Origin: JAYOEY01 sp038116945 | GTDB taxonomy: Bacteria > Pseudomonadota > Alphaproteobacteria > MPNO01 > UBA2964 | Reading direction: 5' to 3' | NCBI GenBank assembly: GCA_038116945.1 | Contig: JAYOEY010000001.1 | Location: forward strand, 310,001 to 374,000 | Length of the DNA: 64,000 bases | In this document: piece after piece, positions 45,451 to 54,464 of the stretch | Numbering within the stretch: the first letter of the stretch is position 1 | Layout: every line of letters begins with the position of its first letter | The notes under the pieces: generated by a model | Told to the model about the DNA's origin: nothing | What the model saw: the letters and a program-made list of their open reading frames with translations, nothing else | The model's database searches: none | Made by a program: the position numbers and the translations under genes

Positions 45451-46188
45451 ATGAACGAACCGAAAACCCAGCAGGAACCGTCGATGGAAGAGATCCTGGC
45501 TTCCATCCGGCGGATAATTTCCGAAGACGAAAAACCCTCCGCCGAACAGAAGGCGGAGGAGGCGCCGACGGACGACGTTCTGGATCTAACGGAAATAGTC
45601 GAGGACGCCGAGGAATCCGTCGCCGACGAACCGGAGGAACCTGAAGCGGTATCGGAACCCGAGGAAACGGCGGTGTCGGAACCGGAAGAGCCCGAGGAGC
45701 CGGAATCCGAAGCCGAGGCCGAGGCGGTCGAAACAGCCGGTGTGATCGAAGAGGCCGCAGAGGTCGAAGAGACCGCGGAGGCGGCGGAAGAAATCGATTT
45801 CGATGCCGAGATCGAGGACGATACGCTCGAACTCCGTGAAGCCGAACCGGACGAGGAAGCAGTCGCGGAACCTCCCGAAGATCTGATCGAAGAAGCCAGT
45901 TTGCCGGTGGAGGAGGAGACATCCTCAGTCCCCGACGACGGCGGGCTGGTGGGAGTGTCGGCGCGCGATGCGGCGACGGGTTCGCTGGCCAGTCTTGTCC
46001 ATGCGGTCGACCAGGCCAAGGGCGGCGCGACTCTCGGGGATGGCAACAGGACGATCGAGGATCTGGTGAAGGAGGTCATGCGACCGATGATCCGGGAATG
46101 GCTCGATCAAAACCTTCCGGGTCTCGTGGAGCGGCTTGTTCGAAAAGAGATCGAGCGTCTGTCGAGAACCGCCGAAGGCGACGACTGA
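45451..46188 (+). CDS. popZ: Polar organizing protein PopZ (DUF2497)
   Basis: A 245-residue protein with the PopZ plan. The N-terminal M-E-E-I-L-A-S-I-R-R-I-I-S-E-D helix binds client proteins, a long acidic linker (E, A, P-rich, residues ~25-165) follows, and the C-terminal oligomerisation helices contain R-P-M-I-R-E-W-L-D-Q-N-L-P. It makes a polar condensate that holds the chromosome and ParB. The gene lies before valS, as in Caulobacter relatives. Confidence 0.93.
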   Translation: MNEPKTQQEPSMEEILASIRRIISEDEKPSAEQKAEEAPTDDVLDLTEIVEDAEESVADEPEEPEAVSEPEETAVSEPEEPEEPESEAEAEAVETAGVIEEAAEVEETAEAAEEIDFDAEIEDDTLELREAEPDEEAVAEPPEDLIEEASLPVEEETSSVPDDGGLVGVSARDAATGSLASLVHAVDQAKGGATLGDGNRTIEDLVKEVMRPMIREWLDQNLPGLVERLVRKEIERLSRTAEGDD

Positions 46189-46223
46189 CGCCGCTTTGTT
46201 TGCTCCCCGGACGACGCGGGGAC

Positions 46224-46252
46224 TTGACGCTTTGCCCTCAGCCCGATTTAAA
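46224..46252 (+). promoter_or_regulatory. Promoter of valS
   Basis: TTGACG (46224-46229) and TTTAAA (46247-46252) with a 17-base spacer, about 65 bases before the GTG start. A short CCCCG/CGGGG repeat lies just upstream. Confidence 0.65.
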
Positions 46253-46321
46253 ACGGTCTCCGCCGGTCTCCCGGCCGATTTTCGCTTTGCCCGCAATTTT
46301 CCGAATGAGTGAGCGCAGACC

Positions 46322-49033
46322 GTGACGCTTGAGAAAAACTATAATCCCGCCGATATCGAGACCCGCCATTACAAGGCCTGGGAGGATAGCGGTGTTTTCG
46401 GTTGCGGACTTACGCGCGCTCCAGGCAGCCAGCCTTCGGGCGATCCCTTTACCATCGTCATCCCGCCGCCCAACGTAACGGGCAGCCTGCATATGGGACA
46501 CGCCCTGAACAACACGCTTCAGGACATCCTGATCCGCTACAACCGGATGAAGGGGCGGGACGCGCTGTGGCAGCCCGGTACCGATCATGCCGGGATTGCG
46601 ACCCAGATGGTCGTCGAACGCCGGCTTGCAGAGCAGGGCGTCGAAATCGACCGCGGACTGCCGCCGTCGAAGGACGGCAACACGCTGATCGACCGCGATA
46701 CGTTTATCGACAAGGTCTGGGAATGGAAGGCTGAATCGGGCGGCACGATCACCGGCCAGCTCCGCCGGCTTGGCGCGTCCTGCGACTGGGCCCGCGAACG
46801 CTTCACGATGGACGAAGGTCTGTCGCGCGCGGTTCGCAAGGTGTTCGTCGAGCTGTATCGCAAGGGACTGATCTACCGGGACAAGCGTCTCGTCAACTGG
46901 GACCCCAAGCTGCATACCGCCATTTCCGATCTCGAAGTCGAACAGCGCGAAGTCACCGGATCGATGTGGTACTTCAAGTACCCGATCGAAGGTGCTGAAA
47001 ATAAATATATAACCGTCGGCACGACGCGTCCGGAAACGATGCTGGGCGACACCGCTGTCGCGGTGCATCCCGACGACGAACGATACAGGGATCTGGTGGG
47101 AAAGAACGTCGTCTTGCCGCTTGCGGACCGTCCCATTCCCATCGTCGCCGACGAATACAGCGATCCGGAAAAGGGCAGCGGCGCGGTCAAGATCACGCCG
47201 GCACACGACTTCAACGATTTCGAGGTCGGGCGCAGGCATGACCTGCCGATGATCGACATTTTCGACGAGTCGGGTTTCCTGAACGAAAACGTTCCCGAAT
47301 CCTATCAGGGTCTCGATCGCTTCGTTGCGCGGGAAAAGGTGGTCGAAGCGATGGACTCCCTCGGCCTGCTGGAAAAGATCGAGGACAACCCGATGACAGT
47401 GCCGTACGGCGACCGTTCCGGGGTGGTCATCGAACCGCGCCTGACCGATCAGTGGTTCGTCGACACGAAAACGCTCGCCGAACCCGCCATCCGGGCGGTC
47501 GAGGAAGGGACGACGAAATTCGTACCCAGACACTGGGAAAACACCTATTTCGAATGGATGCGCAACATCCAGCCCTGGTGCATCTCGCGCCAGATCTGGT
47601 GGGGCCATCAGGTACCGGCCTGGTACGGCCCCGACGGCGAGGTCTTCGTCGCGGAAACGGAAGAAGAAGCTGCACAAGCGGCTGCCGAGCATTACGGAAA
47701 GACGACCGGGGTTACGCGCGACACCGACGTGCTCGATACCTGGTTCTCGTCCGCGCTGTGGCCGTTCTCCACACTCGGCTGGCCCGACGAGACGCCGGAG
47801 GTGGCACGCTATTACCAGACCGACGTGCTGGTGACCGGTTTCGACATCATCTTCTTCTGGGTGGCCCGGATGATGATGATGGGGCTCCACTTCATGGGGA
47901 GCGTTCCGTTCCACACGGTCTATATCCACGCGCTGGTGCGCGACGAGCACGGCCAGAAGATGTCGAAGAGCAAGGGCAACGTTCTCGATCCGCTCGACCT
48001 GATCGACGAATACAGCGCGGATTCGCTGCGTTTCACGCTTACGGCGATGGCGGCGCAGGGCAGGGACATCAAGCTCGCGACCGGCCGGATCGAGGGATAC
48101 CGCAATTTCATCACCAAGATCTGGAATGCGGCGCGCTATGCCGAGATGAACGGGTGCCGTCCGGATCCGGCATTCGATCCGGCGGATTGCTCATTGACCG
48201 TCAACCGCTGGATTGTCGGCGCTGCCGCCGAGACCGAGGCGAAAATTTCTGCCGCCCTCGAGGAATTCCGCTTCAACGACGCGGCAAACGCGGTCTATCA
48301 GTTCGCCTGGCACAGCTTCTGCGACTGGTATCTGGAGTTCACAAAGCCGATCCTCAGCGGCGATGACGAAGCCGCCAAGGCCGAAACGCGGGCGGCGACC
48401 GCCTGGGCGCTGGACCAGATCCTTCTCCTGCTGCATCCGATATCGCCCTTTGTGACGGAAGAACTCTGGGAAAAGCTGGCGCCGGCCGGGGGACGCGCGG
48501 GCCCGCTGATCACGTCATCATGGCCTTCGATTCCAGAGGCCGGCGGAACAGCGGAAGCGGCCGAGGAGATGGGCTGGGTGATCCGGCTGGTTTCCGAAAT
48601 CCGGGGCGTCCGGGCGGAAATGAACGTCCCGGCGGGTGCAAAGATTCCCCTGCGTGTTCAGGGCGCTTCCGGGCGAACGAACGAGCGGCTGTCCCGTCAC
48701 GAGGAACTGATCCTTCGTCTCGCCCGGATCGACTCTATCGGTCCGGTGGAGGGCGATGTCCCAAAGGGCGCGGTGCAGGTAGTCGTGGACGAAGCCACCT
48801 GTTTCCTGCCGGTGGGCGACGTGATCGATATCGCTCAGGAGAAGGACCGGCTCGCGCGTGAGATCGACAAGATCGGCGGAGAGATTTCGAAGCTCGAAAA
48901 GAAGCTCGGCAACGAGAACTTCGTCAGTCGCGCGCCTGAAGAGGTGGTTCAGGAAAACCGGGACAGACTGGCCGAATTCGCCCGTTCCAGGGAAAAGTTC
49001 CAGGAAGCGCTCACCCGGCTTTCAGCGCTCTAA
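46322..49033 (+). CDS. valS: Valyl-tRNA synthetase
   Basis: A 903-residue class I synthetase starting at GTG. The HIGH-type motif is P-N-V-T-G-S-L-H-M-G-H-A, the KMSKS motif is K-M-S-K-S-K-G-N. The editing domain lies between. The C-terminal coiled coil (residues ~835-903, E/K/R-rich) binds tRNA. It charges tRNA-Val. It converges with the NSS transporter gene 24 bases away. Confidence 0.97.
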   Translation: MTLEKNYNPADIETRHYKAWEDSGVFGCGLTRAPGSQPSGDPFTIVIPPPNVTGSLHMGHALNNTLQDILIRYNRMKGRDALWQPGTDHAGIATQMVVERRLAEQGVEIDRGLPPSKDGNTLIDRDTFIDKVWEWKAESGGTITGQLRRLGASCDWARERFTMDEGLSRAVRKVFVELYRKGLIYRDKRLVNWDPKLHTAISDLEVEQREVTGSMWYFKYPIEGAENKYITVGTTRPETMLGDTAVAVHPDDERYRDLVGKNVVLPLADRPIPIVADEYSDPEKGSGAVKITPAHDFNDFEVGRRHDLPMIDIFDESGFLNENVPESYQGLDRFVAREKVVEAMDSLGLLEKIEDNPMTVPYGDRSGVVIEPRLTDQWFVDTKTLAEPAIRAVEEGTTKFVPRHWENTYFEWMRNIQPWCISRQIWWGHQVPAWYGPDGEVFVAETEEEAAQAAAEHYGKTTGVTRDTDVLDTWFSSALWPFSTLGWPDETPEVARYYQTDVLVTGFDIIFFWVARMMMMGLHFMGSVPFHTVYIHALVRDEHGQKMSKSKGNVLDPLDLIDEYSADSLRFTLTAMAAQGRDIKLATGRIEGYRNFITKIWNAARYAEMNGCRPDPAFDPADCSLTVNRWIVGAAAETEAKISAALEEFRFNDAANAVYQFAWHSFCDWYLEFTKPILSGDDEAAKAETRAATAWALDQILLLLHPISPFVTEELWEKLAPAGGRAGPLITSSWPSIPEAGGTAEAAEEMGWVIRLVSEIRGVRAEMNVPAGAKIPLRVQGASGRTNERLSRHEELILRLARIDSIGPVEGDVPKGAVQVVVDEATCFLPVGDVIDIAQEKDRLAREIDKIGGEISKLEKKLGNENFVSRAPEEVVQENRDRLAEFARSREKFQEALTRLSAL

Positions 49034-49057
49034 CCGCTCCTGTCCCGGACCGTTCGG

Positions 49058-50371
49058 TTAAAATCCTCCGATCAGAATCCAGAGGATCAGAAGCGGCGCG
49101 ACGATGCCGCACATCCAGCGCCAGAGCGGCGCCCAGGCGGGCATGGTTCCGTATTCGCCGGCCAGCTCCTCGCCCGCCTTTGGCCAGAACGCCCAACCGA
49201 CGAATAGCGAGATCCCGATCGCTCCGACGGGAAGAAGGATTCCCGTGGCAACGAAATCCATCAGATCGAACACCGTCTTGCCGAAGATCAGGACCTCCTT
49301 CCAGGCGCCGAACGAAAGCGCCGCAGGGATGCCAAGCAGAAACATCACGAGGGCAACCGCGTAGACCACAGGTTTCCGCCGGACATCGAACTCGTCAGTG
49401 ATATGAGCCACCACCACTTCCAGCAATGACAGGGACGATGTAAACGCGGCCAGCGAGAGCATGACGAAAAACAGGACGCCGAACACGTATCCACCCGGCA
49501 TCTGCGCAAACACGGCGGGAAGCGTCACGAAGGTCAAACCGGGGCCCTGCGCCGGATCCATGCCGAAAGCGAAGACGGCCGGCAGGATCGCCATTCCGGC
49601 GAGCAGGGCGACGCCGGTGTCGATACCGACGATCCACGCCGCATCGCCCGGCAGCCTCTCGGTTTTCGATATGTAGGACCCGTAAGTAATCATCACGCCC
49701 ATGCCGACGCTGATCGAGAAAAACGCCTGCGACAGCGCTGCGTGAATCGAATTAAGCGTCAGCCTGGAAAAATCCGGCGTCATGTAAAAGGCGAGCCCCT
49801 TTTCGGCGCCCGGGAGGGTCACGGCCCGGATCACGAGCGCTACCAGAATGACGAGCAGCAACGGCATCAGAATCCGGCAGTAACGCTCGATCCCGCCCTG
49901 AACGCCGCCCAGCACGATCGCCGCCGTTACCGCCATGAACAGAGCATGAAACCCGATGGTTAGACCGCCGCTGGCGATAAATCCACCGAAGGCGGCGCCG
50001 TCCATCGACGCGCCCGCCAGCGTTTTCCAGATATAGGCGAGGGTCCAGCCGCCCACGACGCTGTAAAAGGGCAGGATCAGAAAAGCGGTGAGAACGCCGA
50101 TATAGCCCACGATGGGCCACAGCCCGCCCTTGAGGGTGCGAAAGGAAGCCGCCGGGCTTCGCTGCGCTGCGCGCCCGATCGCCTGTTCCGCCAGCAGGAC
50201 GCTGAATCCGACCGTAAAGATGATGGCGAGGTAAATCACGATGAATGCCGCGCCGCCGTTCTGACCCGCGACATAGGGAAATTTCCATATATTGCCGAGC
50301 CCGACTGCCGATCCCGCGGCGGCCACGATAAACCCTGTCCGGGTTTTCCAACCGGTTCTTTCTGCTGCCAT
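49058..50371 (-). CDS. Sodium-dependent neurotransmitter-symporter (NSS) family transporter
   Basis: A 437-residue membrane protein with about 11 spans. The signature G-S-A-V-G-L-G-N-I-W-K-F-P-Y in TM1 carries the substrate/sodium site. Bacterial members import amino acids with sodium. It is divergent from the TAXI-like gene 90 bases away; the transported amino acid is unknown. Confidence 0.93.
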   Translation of the reverse strand: MAAERTGWKTRTGFIVAAAGSAVGLGNIWKFPYVAGQNGGAAFIVIYLAIIFTVGFSVLLAEQAIGRAAQRSPAASFRTLKGGLWPIVGYIGVLTAFLILPFYSVVGGWTLAYIWKTLAGASMDGAAFGGFIASGGLTIGFHALFMAVTAAIVLGGVQGGIERYCRILMPLLLVILVALVIRAVTLPGAEKGLAFYMTPDFSRLTLNSIHAALSQAFFSISVGMGVMITYGSYISKTERLPGDAAWIVGIDTGVALLAGMAILPAVFAFGMDPAQGPGLTFVTLPAVFAQMPGGYVFGVLFFVMLSLAAFTSSLSLLEVVVAHITDEFDVRRKPVVYAVALVMFLLGIPAALSFGAWKEVLIFGKTVFDLMDFVATGILLPVGAIGISLFVGWAFWPKAGEELAGEYGTMPAWAPLWRWMCGIVAPLLILWILIGGF

Positions 50372-50461
50372 GTGTCTGCCCCGTTTCTGGATCCGCGTTT
50401 CCCTTCGCGTGGGGAGATTTCGCGGTTATTGTCTGGAAACATAGCAAAAAAGAGGGACGAC

Positions 50462-51352
50462 ATGACGATTCGCATCGGTACCAGCGAACAGGGAGGAACC
50501 TTCAACAGGCAGGGCGAGGCGCTCGGCAACGTGCTGCGTCCGCAGCACGAGGTCGAGATTCATACCGTCGAGGGATCGAGCGTCGGGAGCGCAAGGATGC
50601 TCCATGCAGGCGATCTGGATTTCGGCTTTTCCGCGTCCAACTGGGTCGGACGCGCCAGCAGGGGAGACGATCCGTTCGATGAACCCATCGCCATCCGGAT
50701 GGCTGCGCCGGCCAATGTCGGACCGATGTTTTTCGTGGTGCGTGCGGACAGCGACCTCCGGTCCATCGACGACATGAAGGGCAGGCGGGTGTCGGTCAAC
50801 ATTCTGGAAAGCGGGATGTACCAGCACACGAGGACAATCTTCGGAATCCTGGGTATATCCTTCGACGATTTCGAACCCGTCCATCTCGGTTTCGAGGAGG
50901 GCGGCGAAGCGTTGATTGCCGAGGAGATCGACGCGCAGTGGCAATGCCCGATTCCCAACCCGGTGATGACAGGGCTGGCGAACCGGCTCGACATCCGGAT
51001 TCTGGAATACGGACCCGGACAGCTGGATAAGGTCGTTGCAGAAGCCGGTTTCTACCGGCGGGCTACCATGAAGGCTGGCTGCCTGCGCGGCGTGGATGCC
51101 GATACGGATCAGGTCGGCGTTCTCAATGTCATTACCACCCACGAGCGCGTCGCCGATGAAACCGTGGAGGAGGTCGTCGGGACGATGGTCGCCAATGCGG
51201 CGGCCCTCGGGCAGGCAGAGGAACTCTATGCCGGGCTGGCGGGCCTGTTCGCGGAACTGAAGACAGCGGGGCCGTCGGTCTTCGAGCCCGACGGCGTCAA
51301 GCTCCATCCGGGAGCGGTTGCGGCCTACCGGAAAGCGGGGCTTCTGGCCTGA
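50462..51352 (+). CDS. TAXI-type binding-protein-fold protein without signal peptide
   Basis: A 296-residue protein. It starts directly in the fold: M-T-I-R-I-G-T-S-E-Q-G-G-T-F-N-R, with the next conserved strand G-S-S-V-G-S-A-R and a G-R-R-V-S-V-N segment, as in TAXI solute receptors. No signal peptide exists, and no TRAP permease is near. Two cysteines occur, in the Q-C-P and G-C-L segments. It could be a cytosolic sensor or enzyme. The AGGGACG before the ATG fits the start. Confidence 0.75.
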   Translation: MTIRIGTSEQGGTFNRQGEALGNVLRPQHEVEIHTVEGSSVGSARMLHAGDLDFGFSASNWVGRASRGDDPFDEPIAIRMAAPANVGPMFFVVRADSDLRSIDDMKGRRVSVNILESGMYQHTRTIFGILGISFDDFEPVHLGFEEGGEALIAEEIDAQWQCPIPNPVMTGLANRLDIRILEYGPGQLDKVVAEAGFYRRATMKAGCLRGVDADTDQVGVLNVITTHERVADETVEEVVGTMVANAAALGQAEELYAGLAGLFAELKTAGPSVFEPDGVKLHPGAVAAYRKAGLLA

Positions 51353-51376
51353 GAAAAATCATAGGCATGACAGGGC

Positions 51377-51396
51377 GCGGGCACTATTGTGCCCGC
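51377..51396 (+). other. Perfect hairpin in the ilvD leader
   Basis: GCGGGCAC-TATT-GTGCCCGC, 8-base arms, between the TAXI-like gene and ilvD, 40 bases before the ilvD start. No U-run follows. It could end the upstream transcript or regulate ilvD. The only certain fact is the symmetry. Confidence 0.55.
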
Positions 51397-51436
51397 CGCA
51401 TGGATTTAAGCATCCGAATTCGAAGGGAGAGCATCG

Positions 51437-53245
51437 ATGGCCAACGCTCCGCGCAATAGCAAACGGCCCGCTAAAAAGGCAGAGAAGAAAACAGCCGGGA
51501 AAACCGCGTCCGGACGCGCGCCGCGCAAGTACAAGTTCGACAAGGCCAATCTGCCTAGCCGTCATGTCACGGTCGGCCCGGAACGCGCGCCCCATCGTTC
51601 CTATTTGTACGCCATGGGCCTTACCGAGGAGCAAATTAACCAGCCGCTGGTCGGGGTCGCGACCTGCTGGAACGAGGCCGCCCCTTGCAATATCGCGCTT
51701 TCCCGTCAGGCGCAGGCCGCCAAGAAGGGCGTCGCGGAAGCCGGCGGCACGCCGCGCGAATTCACCACCATCACGGTAACCGATGGCATCGCCATGGGCC
51801 ACGAGGGGATGAAATCGTCGCTCGTTTCCCGCGAGATCATCGCCGATTCCGTCGAGCTGACCATGCGGGGGCATTGCTACGACGCGCTGGTCGGGCTGGC
51901 GGGGTGCGACAAGTCGCTGCCGGGCATGATGATGGCCATGGTTCGCCTTAACGTCCCGAGTGTTTTCATTTACGGGGGTACTATCCTGCCCGGCCGGTTT
52001 GAAAATCGCGACGTCACCGTTGTCGACGTTTTCGAGGGTGTCGGCATGCATGCGGCCGGCAGGATGTCGGACGCGTCGTTGAAGGAGCTCGAAACCGTAG
52101 CCTGCCCGTGCGAGGGCTCCTGCGGCGGTCAGTTCACCGCGAACACAATGGCCTGCGTGTCGGAGGCCATGGGGCTTGCCGTGCCGGGTTCCGCCGGGGC
52201 GCCCGCGTCGTTTGTGTCGCGCGACAAGGTGGTTGAGGAAAGCGGTCGGGCCGTGATGAAAGCGCTTTCGCTCGGCATCCGGCCTCGGGACGTCGTTACG
52301 CGGGAGTCTCTGATCAACGCCGCCAGGGTCGTTGCGGCCACCGGCGGCTCGACCAATGCGGCGCTTCATCTTCCGGCCATCGCCAACGAGGCAGGAATAA
52401 AGTTCACGCTTCAGGACGTTGCGCGAATTTTCAAAAAGACTCCTTACATCGCAGACCTGATGCCCGGCGGAAAATATACCGCGACGGACCTCCACAGGAT
52501 CGGCGGCGTTCAGGTCGTCATCAAGGAGATGCTCGACGCGGGACTTTTGAACGGCGACTGCATGACGGTCACAGGGAAGACTCTGGCGGAGAACCACAAG
52601 TCGATCCGTTTCCCGGCCAAGCAGGATGTGGTCTATCGGGTAAAGGATGCGATTACCCCGACCGGCGGTGTCGTCGGGCTTAAGGGCTCTCTGGCGCCGG
52701 ATGGCGCCATCGTGAAGGTCGCGGGCATGAAGAACCTGACCTTCCGGGGCAAGGCGAAGGTGTATGACTGCGAGGAAGACGCCTTCGCGGCGGTGGTGGA
52801 CGGCAAGATCGTCGAAGGAGATGTCATCGTCATCCGCTATGAAGGGCCGAAAGGCGGGCCGGGCATGCGCGAAATGCTGTCGACGACCGCGGCGCTCTAC
52901 GGGCTCGGTCTCGGCGAAAAGGTTGCTCTGATCACCGACGGCCGGTTTTCCGGCGGCACACGGGGTTTTTGCATCGGGCATGTCGGACCGGAAGCGGCTG
53001 TCGGCGGACCGATAGGCCTCCTCAAAAACGGCGACGTGATTTCGATCGACGCAAAAAAAGGCCGTCTTGATCTGGAGGTCAGCGAAAAGGAGCTCGCGGC
53101 CCGGCTCAAGAAATGGAAGCCTCGGAAAACGGATTTCCAGTCGGGTGCGCTGTGGCGCTATGCGCAGACAGTCGGGCCCGCCTCGCAGGGGGCCGTTGTG
53201 CATCCGGGCGGGGCCGCCGAAAAGCGCTGTTACGCCGACATTTAG
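51437..53245 (+). CDS. ilvD: Dihydroxy-acid dehydratase
   Basis: A 602-residue Fe-S enzyme. Cluster cysteines are seen in T-C-W-N-E-A, G-C-D-K-S-L-P-G and C-E-G-S-C-G-G-Q-F. The first ~30 residues are a Lys/Ala-rich extension beyond the usual start (N-S-K-R-P-A-K-K-A-E-K-K). It makes the 2-oxo acids of valine, isoleucine and leucine. GGGAGAG lies before the ATG. The Fe-S need links it to suf. Confidence 0.95.
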   Translation: MANAPRNSKRPAKKAEKKTAGKTASGRAPRKYKFDKANLPSRHVTVGPERAPHRSYLYAMGLTEEQINQPLVGVATCWNEAAPCNIALSRQAQAAKKGVAEAGGTPREFTTITVTDGIAMGHEGMKSSLVSREIIADSVELTMRGHCYDALVGLAGCDKSLPGMMMAMVRLNVPSVFIYGGTILPGRFENRDVTVVDVFEGVGMHAAGRMSDASLKELETVACPCEGSCGGQFTANTMACVSEAMGLAVPGSAGAPASFVSRDKVVEESGRAVMKALSLGIRPRDVVTRESLINAARVVAATGGSTNAALHLPAIANEAGIKFTLQDVARIFKKTPYIADLMPGGKYTATDLHRIGGVQVVIKEMLDAGLLNGDCMTVTGKTLAENHKSIRFPAKQDVVYRVKDAITPTGGVVGLKGSLAPDGAIVKVAGMKNLTFRGKAKVYDCEEDAFAAVVDGKIVEGDVIVIRYEGPKGGPGMREMLSTTAALYGLGLGEKVALITDGRFSGGTRGFCIGHVGPEAAVGGPIGLLKNGDVISIDAKKGRLDLEVSEKELAARLKKWKPRKTDFQSGALWRYAQTVGPASQGAVVHPGGAAEKRCYADI

Positions 53246-53379
53246 CGACACAAACGACGCGGAAACCTGACCGTTTTTCGGGTCCGTTAACCAAGTTCGT
53301 GTCGGAAATCTTTACAGTTCGTTTACCACTTGCCGCAGCGCGGAGTGCAAGTGATTGATATCCCTTGATTTAATCTTGT

Positions 53380-53395
53380 TGGCACAAAGCTTGCG
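53380..53395 (+). promoter_or_regulatory. Strong sigma-54 promoter before an orphan small gene
   Basis: TGGCAC-A-AAGC-TTGCG matches the consensus TGGCACG-N4-TTGCW in 14 of 16 positions including both invariant pairs. The distance to the ATG at 53425 is 29 bases. Confidence 0.75.
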
Positions 53396-53424
53396 TACGG
53401 TATCCCAAGGATGACGGAGTTCCA

Positions 53425-53676
53425 ATGATCGTTAGCGGCGATCGCCATAATCAAGAAATTTCGACAGGCAGGATGATGGACGGCGAAACAACACTTTCGG
53501 ACAGGCAAGCGCCCGTTGTCCGAAGCCAGGTGCAGCCTTCGGGGCTTGTTGACCTGCTCAACCGGATGAACGCGGATGATCGCGAGAGCCTGATAGGGAT
53601 TTTGCGTGATACGAATACTTACGTTGCCGAGGATATCAACGACGTTCTCGCGATCCTCAGCTCTCTGGACGACTGA
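53425..53676 (+). CDS. Small hypothetical protein under a sigma-54 promoter
   Basis: An 83-residue protein with a ribosome site GGAG five bases before the ATG. The N-terminal half is polar and probably disordered. The C-terminal half (N-R-M-N-A-D-D-R-E-S-L-I-G-I-L to S-L-D-D) looks like two amphipathic acidic helices. No homology could be recalled. It lies in the gap after ilvD; the gap 53246-53424 carries no other gene. Sigma-54 control points to nitrogen, flagella or stress. Confidence 0.75.
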   Translation: MIVSGDRHNQEISTGRMMDGETTLSDRQAPVVRSQVQPSGLVDLLNRMNADDRESLIGILRDTNTYVAEDINDVLAILSSLDD

Positions 53677-53685
53677 CTGGGGCCC

Positions 53686-54432
53686 TTAGTTTCCGGTATC
53701 GAGGTCCTTGAGGAACTGACGAATTCTCGCGGCGTTCGCCCCGGCGTCGCTGCGCCCGACCCGGGATACAGACCGTATGTCGAGGAGGCTGCCCGTTCCC
53801 CCGTCCGGGACGATACGGAAGACCATGTCGTCCTTGAAGCCGAACCAGAAGGTTGTCGCGGTCGCTTCAATATGTCCCTTGCGCCGGTCTTCCGCCAGAA
53901 CCTCCCATCCCGAATCCCGGATAACGCCAAGGACCCTGTCGAACAGCCTGGCGGGCGGCTCCGGGCGTTTCTGGGTTACGATATCCGGGTAGGCCTTGCG
54001 TTGGGCGCTCGCAATTTTGTCGCCGGCATAGACTGTCGAATTGCGTGCCTTGGCGGCCTCGCGAACGGCCAAGGCGGCGACGAAGGCGGGCGGGTTCGCG
54101 GTGTCGGTGGTTATGTCGTGAATTTTGGGCAGAAACCTGGCCTTCTTCAGCCCGGTTGACGGCACGCCATATGTCAGCAGACCGGCGATAAGCCCGATGG
54201 CAGCAAGAACGACGCCCCGCCGTCCCGGGCGGCTGGCCAGAAAACATCCGATGAGAGCGATAACCGCCCCGCCAAGCCCGGTCCAGGCGGCCACCCGGAG
54301 AATCGAGAACCCCGTACGGTAGGTCCACAGATCCGCGCGGTGCCCGAAACCTGCAAGAATTGCCGCGAACATGGCGCCTGCGCCAAGCGCGAGCCCCAGG
54401 AGAGCCACTCTGGAATACCGGTTTTTCGTCAT
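53686..54432 (-). CDS. DUF1499 family membrane protein
   Basis: A 248-residue protein. Three or four membrane helices lie in residues ~8-100, then a soluble DUF1499 domain with a W-F-G-F-K-D-D-M-V-F-R-I segment and D-I-R-S-V-S-R-V-G-R-S-D-A-G-A-N-A end. That family is of unknown function. It lies 32 bases from the TPP enzyme gene in the same direction. Confidence 0.85.
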   Translation of the reverse strand: MTKNRYSRVALLGLALGAGAMFAAILAGFGHRADLWTYRTGFSILRVAAWTGLGGAVIALIGCFLASRPGRRGVVLAAIGLIAGLLTYGVPSTGLKKARFLPKIHDITTDTANPPAFVAALAVREAAKARNSTVYAGDKIASAQRKAYPDIVTQKRPEPPARLFDRVLGVIRDSGWEVLAEDRRKGHIEATATTFWFGFKDDMVFRIVPDGGTGSLLDIRSVSRVGRSDAGANAARIRQFLKDLDTGN

Positions 54433-54464
54433 GAAACGCTTCCCAGAAATTCGTTATAAAAATT

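Noticed and set aside
51359..53251. 630-codon open frame antisense to ilvD
   Set aside because: Shadow of a high-GC gene; ilvD motifs are on the plus strand.
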